Under the pieces are notes generated by a model. It did no database searches. It was not told where the DNA came from and was given only the letters and a program-made list of their open reading frames with translations. Source: JAZDLC01 sp043802345 (GTDB lineage Bacteria > Planctomycetota > B15-G4 > JADJEK01). Taken from it: a stretch of DNA of 12,484 nt. Position 1 is the stretch's first letter. Every line of letters starts with the position of its first letter. Where the stretch lies: NCBI GenBank assembly GCA_043802345.1, contig JAZDLC010000273.1, positions 1-12,484 on the forward strand. The letters run 5' to 3'. The position numbers and the translations under genes were made by a program. Positions 7,518 to 12,484 of this stretch are shown in pieces.

Positions 7518-7690
7518 GATCGCAGCCAGGCCTCCGCGGTTTTGGAGGGTGATGGATTTCGGTGTTTTCAAAGGTGCAGGTTCGACACGAAGCCGAACAA
7601 GCTACCTCAACCGGATGCGAAACGTAACCGTCGACTGGGCGCCGAAGTGCACAAATGCGACGGAATCCCGCACCTTGAGTTGCAACGATG

Positions 7691-7709
7691 CTGAACCGGA
7701 TGGGTTCAG
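7691..7709. repeat. 7-bp inverted repeat upstream of the motor operon
   Basis: CTGAACC (7691-7697) and GGTTCAG (7703-7709) are perfectly complementary across a 5-nt loop. The repeat lies about 175 nt upstream of the large TPR start. It has no T-tract on either side, so it may be an operator-like dyad or a leader stem; no regulator is encoded nearby to support either. Confidence 0.45.
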
Positions 7710-7771
7710 TCGGCGCCCGCCCGGCCGCCGGCTGGAGGACCTCGCCGATCCTGCCATCGGTCCCAATAGAG

Positions 7772-7805
7772 AGGCGCCGCCCCCGAATTCTCGGGAGAGG
7801 CGCCT
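7772..7805 (-). terminator. Two-part hairpin, probable terminator of the secretin operon
   Basis: The outer stem AGGCGCC (7772-7778) pairs with GGCGCCT (7799-7805). Inside it CCCGA (7782-7786) pairs with TCGGG (7791-7795) around an ATTC loop, with a 3-by-3 internal loop between the stems. It begins 31 nt beyond the secretin stop. On the minus strand it is followed by CTCTATT rather than a U-tract, so termination may be partial. A second 5-bp GC hairpin (CCCGG 7817-7821, CCGGG 7826-7830) lies between it and the stop codon. Confidence 0.6.
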
Positions 7806-7836
7806 TTGACTCGATTCCCGGATTGCCGGGGTTTCT

Positions 7837-10575
7837 CTACCGCCCGAGCCCGTAGACCGGCTCCCCCTCCTCGGGGATCAGGATCTTGGCCCGGACCAGG
7901 ATCAGCAGCTTCTTCTTGCTGAGGAACTTGCCCTTACGCTCGAAGAAGAAGCTGATGATCGGAATCTGATTCAGGAACGGGACTCCAGATTTCAGATCCC
8001 GGTCCTCGTTGAGCTTCCAGCCGCCAATCATCAGGGTTGCGCCGTCCGGCATGGTGACCGTGGTGCGCGCCCGCTGGACCCTGAGGGTGGGCAGCTCGAT
8101 GATGACGTCGGAGCCGATGCCCAGGGTCGTCATGAACTCGGTGAGGGGCCGGACCAGGTTGGCCACGGTGGGGCGCAGTTCCATGGTGATGAAGCGCTTG
8201 TCGGAGCTGACCACCGGGCGGACGTCCAGCACCACTCCGTCCTGGATGATGCCGACGATCGGCTGCGCGATGACCGACGCCTGGGCGATTTCAACATCGA
8301 AGTCCCGCACGTACGAGACATGGTTGATGACGCTCAGGCTGGCGCGCTGGCCGTTGAAAACCGTCAGCGACGGGGCGTCGACGATATTTGTCGAGCCGTA
8401 CTTGGAGACCGCCCTGAGAATTGCTTCCACCAGGGTGTCGTCCAGGAAGGTCGCCTGCAGCGAGAGGCCGCCGGTGTTGGTGTACTCGTCGTTGCCGAGC
8501 GTGACGTCGTAGAGGTTCTCGACCCGGGCCCGAAGGTCGCCCTTGCCGTCGCCGTAGTCATGGAAGATACCCAGGTCGTTGTCCGTGCCGATGCCGGAGG
8601 GCACGCTCGGCGTACCGAAGCCGTCCGGCACCGAGCCGAACTCGTCCAGCACCAGGCCGGTGGGGATCTGCGCAGCCGGGTTGATTTCATCCGGGCCCAG
8701 GCCACGGAAATCGACGCCAATATCCTCGAGGAATTCGTCCGACACGTTTACGAAGCGGGCCTCGATGTTGATCAGCGTTCCGGCGTTCTCCCGCAGGTCC
8801 TGCAGCAGCGCCCGGATCAGCTCGTGCACCGGTCGGGTCTGGCGGACCACGAGGGCTCCTGAGACCGGCTGAATTGTGTTGTTCGGATCGAGGTCCCACG
8901 ACTCCGGCGCGATGTTGCTTCTGATCAGGTCGGCCAGCCGGTCCGCCTCCAGCACCAGCGGCTGGGGCTCCGCGGCTTCGCTGCCGAAATCATCGGTGGC
9001 GAAGTTGGAAGGCGTCAGGTTGAAATCCTTGGAAGGGAAGTTCGTGATGATCTTGGCCAGATCGCGGATGTCATAGATCTCCAGGATCTGTCCGCCAACC
9101 GCCTCGTCCGCGCTGAGGATCCGCACGACTCCGTCCTGGATCCTGTAGGCGAGCGGCGTGGAAGAGATCTCCAGCAGGAGCTGGAACGCTTCGATGGCGG
9201 GCATCGGGCCGGCGTCGACGGTGTAGATCGGCTCATCGCCGGAGTCGACGATCGTCGGGGAGACGATGAAGTTGACGCCGGTCACGGTGCGGAACCAGTC
9301 GACCGCCTCGCTCAGGGCGGTGTCGGAGAACGAAAGGGTCATTGGCACGCCGGAGAGCTTGTCCATGATCTCGCGCTCGTCGGCCGACATCAGCTCGTCC
9401 TGCACGGAGAACTCGATCGGCCCCTGAGCCGCGATGTCCCGCCAGACGCGGTCTTCCGGGAAGACCAGCAGGTCCATCTGGGGCCGCATCTCCGCGACCA
9501 TCTCGTCGAAATTCGTGCGCCAGTTCTCCTTGTAGCTCCGGCGCAAGTCGCGGTCGGTGGCGCTCATCCGGGCATCCCGGGCCAATGAGCGGAAGTGCGA
9601 CGCGTCATTGTTGGTCGGGTCGAGCCGCAGCACCTCGGTGAGGTACCCTTCAGTCTCTGCGAAGCGATCCTCCTGGAAGGCCCGGTTCGCCGCGGCGTAG
9701 AGCGTGATGATCCTGTGCTCGACACGCGCCCGTTCCTGGGCGTCGCTTTCCTCCTGCTCGCGCAGAATCCGGGCCTGCCGGGCCTGCTCCTGCGCCCGCT
9801 CGCGTTCCGCCTTGGCCCGCTTGGCCGACTCGATGCGCGCCTCCAGCGATTGCTCCGTCAGCGTTCCTCCCACGAGGAACGGATTCCAGCGGACGATCAT
9901 CAGCGCGTCCTCGAACGCCTTGATGGCGCTGTCGAACTCGCTGGCATTCAGCGCGATCTCTCCCTGCTTGATGCGGCTCTCCGCCTCGATCCGGATCTGG
10001 GCCCGGCGCACCTGGGTCATCTCCGCCGCGGTGCGCGCGACCTCTTCCACCGCGGCATCATCCGAGCCGCCCGAGTTGACCTGCATCCCGAGAGTCGCCG
10101 CGACGCGTTCGAAGCCGGCGGCGGCGTCCATGTTCCCGGGATCGGCCTCCATCGCGCGGGCGTAGATCAGTTGCGCATCGCGCAGATCGCCGTTTCCTTC
10201 CGCTCGGGCCGCTTGCGCCAGCAGTTCGTCGATCCGCTCGCCGGTCCCTTCCGTCCCGGTCGTCTCATCCATCACCGCTTCCATCGCAGCATCTTCGACG
10301 ATCTCATCGCCGTAGGTCGTGGTGAAGGTGACATCCTCGGCATTCGAGGACGTGGCATCCGGTGGATCGATCTCCTGGTCCTCGTAGTAGCCAGTGAGAA
10401 CGACTCCACACTCCCCTTCGCAGGTCGCGTCACCGCAGCCATCGCACGCTGCGTTCTCGCATACCGCGTCCTCGCCACCGCTGTTTCCGAAGGGGAACAG
10501 GTTGCAGCCCACGAGGGGCAGGGCGAGTCCGAGCAGGACAGTGGTCCACCTGGCAAGGATCCTGGGTTCGGTCAT
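7837..10575 (-). CDS. Lipoprotein secretin with cysteine cluster and TPR/coiled-coil N-terminus
   Basis: A 912-residue outer-membrane secretin (PilQ/GspD superfamily). Seen: a lipoprotein signal with lipobox LVGC (lipidated Cys24); five cysteines at 39, 44, 47, 52 and 56, the only others in the protein; and an acidic Thr-rich linker (62-118). TPR-like units lie at about 117-160, 203-230 and 288-325. Between the last two is a charged Glu/Arg coiled coil (245-288). An STN/N0-like domain follows (409-490, GVPMTLSFSDTALSEAVDWF), then an N1-like domain (540-597). The secretin core starts at INIEARFVNVSDEFLEDIG (602-620), contains VPFLNQIPIISFF (865-877), a variant of the VPxLGxIPxLGxLF signature, and ends near 900. 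A Gly/Pro-rich insert lies at 640-670. Start: the ATG at 10575 has GGAG 9 nt upstream and places the lipobox correctly; the ATG at 10692 would bury the signal. Inferred to form the outer-membrane pore for the inner-membrane proteins encoded upstream. Confidence 0.93.
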   Translation of the reverse strand: MTEPRILARWTTVLLGLALPLVGCNLFPFGNSGGEDAVCENAACDGCGDATCEGECGVVLTGYYEDQEIDPPDATSSNAEDVTFTTTYGDEIVEDAAMEAVMDETTGTEGTGERIDELLAQAARAEGNGDLRDAQLIYARAMEADPGNMDAAAGFERVAATLGMQVNSGGSDDAAVEEVARTAAEMTQVRRAQIRIEAESRIKQGEIALNASEFDSAIKAFEDALMIVRWNPFLVGGTLTEQSLEARIESAKRAKAERERAQEQARQARILREQEESDAQERARVEHRIITLYAAANRAFQEDRFAETEGYLTEVLRLDPTNNDASHFRSLARDARMSATDRDLRRSYKENWRTNFDEMVAEMRPQMDLLVFPEDRVWRDIAAQGPIEFSVQDELMSADEREIMDKLSGVPMTLSFSDTALSEAVDWFRTVTGVNFIVSPTIVDSGDEPIYTVDAGPMPAIEAFQLLLEISSTPLAYRIQDGVVRILSADEAVGGQILEIYDIRDLAKIITNFPSKDFNLTPSNFATDDFGSEAAEPQPLVLEADRLADLIRSNIAPESWDLDPNNTIQPVSGALVVRQTRPVHELIRALLQDLRENAGTLINIEARFVNVSDEFLEDIGVDFRGLGPDEINPAAQIPTGLVLDEFGSVPDGFGTPSVPSGIGTDNDLGIFHDYGDGKGDLRARVENLYDVTLGNDEYTNTGGLSLQATFLDDTLVEAILRAVSKYGSTNIVDAPSLTVFNGQRASLSVINHVSYVRDFDVEIAQASVIAQPIVGIIQDGVVLDVRPVVSSDKRFITMELRPTVANLVRPLTEFMTTLGIGSDVIIELPTLRVQRARTTVTMPDGATLMIGGWKLNEDRDLKSGVPFLNQIPIISFFFERKGKFLSKKKLLILVRAKILIPEEGEPVYGLGR

Positions 10576-10707
10576 CTTCGTTTTCTCCAACTTCCGAAGG
10601 CTCTGCGCACCGTTTCGGAGAGACCCACACCGTCCCATCAACCAGACACACCTGGCAACCGGCCGGGACGGCCGACGGTCGACTCTATTCATGCTGGTTC
10701 ATGTCCA
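10576..10707 (-). other. Leader between the FN3-like gene and the secretin
   Basis: These 132 nt precede the chosen secretin start. They hold a GC-rich hairpin (CGGCCG 10660-10665 and 10669-10674, GGA loop) and a 6-bp inverted repeat nearer the start (TCCGAA 10593-10598, TTCGGA 10614-10619). The frame stays open up to an ATG at 10692, but the lipoprotein signal argues against translation of this part. It may control secretin expression relative to the upstream genes. Confidence 0.4.
10585..10588 (-). promoter_or_regulatory. Ribosome binding site deciding the secretin start
   Basis: GGAG on the minus strand lies 9 nt before the ATG at 10575. With the lipobox 24 codons downstream it supports this start over the in-frame ATG at 10692. 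Confidence 0.65.
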
Positions 10708-11742
10708 TCACTCGAGGTCGAGGCTCAGAATGCGGATTTCGCCGCCAGCGCCCTCGCATCGGACCTCAAGACGTTGAACAGGAATCTCTCTTACTTCCTC
10801 CCGAATCAGGTATCCCGTCTCGTCGGAGGCCCGGGAACCATCGGGATTGAACAGGGGATGTTGAATCACTTCGTCGCGGGAATCGTTGACTTCCTCGATC
10901 TCCTTGACGATCAAGCCTGTACCAAAATCGACGGTCCGGACTCCGTCCTCGCCGTCAACGCCCGAAAGAGTACCGATCGAATCTCCTGAAGCGACTTCAA
11001 ACCGGGCGGAATAAGGATTTGCTTCGGTTCCGACCGTGATCTCGATGATCACCCTCTCCAGGTCGCCCGACACCAGACGAAGCGCGAACCCTTCCTCGAG
11101 GTCGATCTTCAGCACCTCGCTCTGGCGGCTCTCGATCAGCGTGTCCCGATCCCCGATGCGCCCCTCCAGGACGGCCAGGACAGAGTAGTGAAGACGGCCT
11201 CCCTGGGGCCCGGTCTGCTGGTCGAAAAAACTGCGGCTGTCGAGTGAGTCGGTGGCGATGACTTTCGGCTCCTGACCTTCCCGCCAGCGGTAGATTCGGT
11301 AGCCGGTCCTGAGTTGCGGCTCGTCGGCCACATCCTGCTGGATGACTGTGTTGACGGGATTCGGAGCCCACTCCAGGAGGATTCCGCCCGCCTTCTTCCG
11401 GAAGCGCAAGTTCAGCGGGGGGGCGATTCCCTGGAATCTATCTTCTCTTGATTTGCGGTCTTGATAGGTAGCAAGTTCGTGGTTGGCGAAGAAGACGGTC
11501 GCCTTGAAATGCAGGTCCGTGGGCTCGAATCGAAATTGACCGAGCGGGTCGATCGGAGGCTCCGCGGGGAGGGCTGCGAAAAACGATCCGGAAGTCTCCG
11601 CGGGTGTGCTCTCGAGGACCAACTCGGTCCCGAGCCGGCTACTGGCGATCGACCGGAAGGAGAGGAGATTGACCAGGATGAAGAAGCAGAGGAAGGCACC
11701 CCCGACCATCACCAGCACCCGATCTGCGCTGACGTGCCTCAT
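10708..11742 (-). CDS. Membrane-anchored protein with fibronectin-III-like domain, in pilP position
   Basis: A 344-residue protein I do not recognise as a named family. Seen: a short N-terminus, one transmembrane helix at about 9-28 (VLVMVGGAFLCFFILVNLL), a linker to about 105, then an FN3-like domain at about 108-214. The FN3 marks are PPLNLRF, GGILLEWAPNP, TGYRIYRWREG (146-156) and a closing HYSVLAV strand (185-191). A strand-rich C-terminal domain (216-344) includes FEVASGDSIGTLSG (248-261) and VDFGTGLIVKEI (271-282). Topology is probably N-in with a periplasmic body. Its start overlaps the PilO-like stop by ATGA (11739-11742), implying translational coupling, with GGAG 9 nt upstream; a longer frame start at 11829 would overlap that gene by 90 nt and is rejected. 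Position between a PilO-like and a secretin gene matches pilP or gspC, so an inferred linker between inner-membrane platform and secretin. No PilP lipobox is present. Confidence 0.82.
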   Translation of the reverse strand: MRHVSADRVLVMVGGAFLCFFILVNLLSFRSIASSRLGTELVLESTPAETSGSFFAALPAEPPIDPLGQFRFEPTDLHFKATVFFANHELATYQDRKSREDRFQGIAPPLNLRFRKKAGGILLEWAPNPVNTVIQQDVADEPQLRTGYRIYRWREGQEPKVIATDSLDSRSFFDQQTGPQGGRLHYSVLAVLEGRIGDRDTLIESRQSEVLKIDLEEGFALRLVSGDLERVIIEITVGTEANPYSARFEVASGDSIGTLSGVDGEDGVRTVDFGTGLIVKEIEEVNDSRDEVIQHPLFNPDGSRASDETGYLIREEVREIPVQRLEVRCEGAGGEIRILSLDLE

Positions 11743-12455
11743 GGTCCCGAGCTCCGTCCAACAATTAGATCTGCGGTCAACTTCAAGCTCAGCGGCGGGG
11801 ATGTCTTGGACCAGCCCAGCCGGTTCCACACCCCTTCCGCAGGCCTGGCCAGCTTCGCCGCCACCAGATCTCCCGGGGGATTCAGGTCCGAGCCTCTGGC
11901 CAGTCGCTCCGAAAAGCCGGTCAGCGTCGTCGCGTCTCCGAGGAGAGACATGGTGACTCGCAGCAACTGAACCGGCAGGCGGTTCGCGGAATCCTGAGCT
12001 TCCCGGGCGATCCGCAGGTCCTGCAGCACGAGGTCGCCGGAATCGCTCACGGCGGCCAGCACGGCATGCAGGGCCCTCTGCCGTTCCGCGCCGAGAAGGT
12101 CCGAAGCAAGGGTCGCAAGCGTTGGCGCCAGGACCACATCGGCCACGCCAGCGGAGCGAGCCAGGGCGCGCAGCGCCGCGGCGTCCATGGCGGGCGCTTG
12201 CAGCGGGGCCGCCACATCGCGAGCGAACTGCGCCAGAGCGAGTCGTCGCCTGGTGATGCGGTCCTCCCCGATCTCGAGCAGACGACCGGGAGGAGGGGTG
12301 TGCTCAAGGAGCAGCGCCCGCACCCCGTCGGCCGCTCTCTTCGTCAGGCGCAGGTGCTCTCGTCGCTCGTCGCGTGCCCGCGCTCCCTCGGTGAGGTAAT
12401 ACACCGGGCCGGCGGCGGTCAGGACGGTGATCAACACGAACAGGATGATCCTCAC
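11739..12455 (-). CDS. PilO/GspM-like inner-membrane assembly-platform protein
   Basis: A 238-residue bitopic protein. Seen: an N-terminal transmembrane helix (3-21, IILFVLITVLTAAGPVYYL), a charged helical segment with coiled-coil character (24-82), then a PilO-like layout. DAAALRALARSAGVADVVLAP (91-111) resembles the PilO segment before its ferredoxin-like domain. LHAVLAAVSDSGDLVLQDLRI (129-149) and LPVQLLRVTMSLLGDATTL (160-178) resemble its alternating helices and strands. PilO and GspM dimerise in the inner membrane with PilN/GspL to position the cytoplasmic ATPase platform. Similarity is of pattern rather than strong motif, so the assignment rests partly on the downstream secretin. The start is GTG at 12455 with GGGAGG 6 nt upstream. 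Stop and next start overlap by ATGA. Partner pilM/pilN or gspL genes would lie off the right edge. Confidence 0.72.
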   Translation of the reverse strand: MRIILFVLITVLTAAGPVYYLTEGARARDERREHLRLTKRAADGVRALLLEHTPPPGRLLEIGEDRITRRRLALAQFARDVAAPLQAPAMDAAALRALARSAGVADVVLAPTLATLASDLLGAERQRALHAVLAAVSDSGDLVLQDLRIAREAQDSANRLPVQLLRVTMSLLGDATTLTGFSERLARGSDLNPPGDLVAAKLARPAEGVWNRLGWSKTSPPLSLKLTADLIVGRSSGP

Positions 12456-12461
12456 GGTGCG

Positions 12462-12467
12462 CCTCCC
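12462..12467 (-). promoter_or_regulatory. Strong ribosome binding site for the GTG-started PilO-like gene
   Basis: GGGAGG on the minus strand lies 6 nt upstream of GTG at 12455. The near-ideal match and spacing support the GTG over later in-frame starts, which would cut into the membrane helix. Confidence 0.7.
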
Positions 12468-12484
12468 GAGCCAAGGAGCGCGGA

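Larger units (their letters stand above)
7518..7836. other. Gene-free stretch between the secretin and motor operons
   Basis: These 319 nt separate the secretin stop from the large TPR start. I see no supportable ORF. They contain a small hairpin just after the secretin stop (7817-7830), the large terminator-like hairpin (7772-7805) and a separate 7-bp inverted repeat (7691-7709). About 170 nt then lead to the TPR gene. A promoter for the motor operon is expected there, but I found no convincing -35/-10 pair or sigma-54 -24/-12 motif. Confidence 0.7.

Noticed and set aside
7518..7690. Promoter for the motor operon
   Set aside because: I searched the minus strand for a -35/-10 pair with 16-18 nt spacing and for a sigma-54 -24/-12 motif; candidates matched consensus at only two or so positions per box.
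6057..7694. Long plus-strand open frame (545 codons) opposite the large TPR gene
   Set aside because: It is a mirror of the minus-strand coding frame in GC-rich DNA: low-complexity Leu/Arg/Gln/Val composition, no domain or signal, no ribosome binding site of note. The minus frame has a signal peptide and TPR motifs.
10576..10692. Secretin start at the ATG at 10692, adding 39 residues
   Set aside because: It would place the lipoprotein signal about 50 residues inside the protein; the ATG at 10575 has a Shine-Dalgarno and a correctly placed lipobox.
9595..10989. Plus-strand open frame (464 codons) opposite the secretin N-terminus
   Set aside because: Runs across the secretin start and the end of the FN3-like gene; no motif, shadow composition.
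11743..11829. Start of the FN3-like gene at 11829
   Set aside because: It would overlap the PilO-like gene by 90 nt and put a polar stretch before the membrane helix; the ATGA overlap start at 11742 is typical of coupled genes.

Overview
The window is GC-rich and every gene I can support lies on the minus strand, so it is best read from right to left. The proteins are those of a diderm bacterium: an outer-membrane secretin, two predicted lipoproteins, ExbB/ExbD-type proton-channel subunits and secreted tetratricopeptide (TPR) proteins. Three traits recall Planctomycetota or a neighbouring uncultured phylum: a TPR-bearing secretin, large secreted TPR proteins in front of an ExbB-ExbD-ExbD set, and a small beta-type domain leading into TPRs. 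That placement is an impression from protein style. No rRNA or taxonomic marker is present, and I found no tRNA, CRISPR array, insertion sequence or other mobile element.

Block 1 (12455 to 7837) is a secretin operon that continues upstream beyond the window. It holds a PilO/GspM-like inner-membrane protein (GTG start, strong Shine-Dalgarno), then, with an ATGA overlap, a membrane-anchored protein with a fibronectin-III-like domain in the place where pilP usually lies. Last comes a 912-residue lipoprotein secretin with a cysteine cluster, TPRs, a coiled coil, N-domains and the secretin barrel. The order O-like, P-position, Q/D-like matches a pilMNOPQ or type II secretion assembly platform; the M/N or L-like partners would be expected just off the right edge. 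A strong two-part hairpin follows the secretin stop.

Block 2 (7517 to 1417), after a 319-nt gene-free stretch, is a five-gene operon: a 996-residue secreted alpha-solenoid, a smaller secreted TPR protein with an N-terminal beta-type domain, an ExbB/TolQ-like proton-channel subunit, and two different ExbD/TolR-like subunits. Together they look like a proton-motive-force-driven envelope motor with dedicated periplasmic TPR partners. The composition resembles Tol-Pal with its TPR partner CpoB, and the Myxococcus Agl motor, which has one TolQ-like and two TolR-like proteins. A 10-bp-stem hairpin closes the operon.

Block 3 (1268 to 36) is a single predicted lipoprotein of the sulfatase/alkaline-phosphatase superfamily. 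Threonine stands where true sulfatases have the cysteine or serine that becomes formylglycine, so it is probably not a classical sulfatase.

The most interesting possibility is that blocks 1 and 2 form one envelope-spanning system, with the motor acting through periplasmic TPR proteins on the TPR-bearing secretin. The window shows adjacency and co-orientation only; the functional link is inference.
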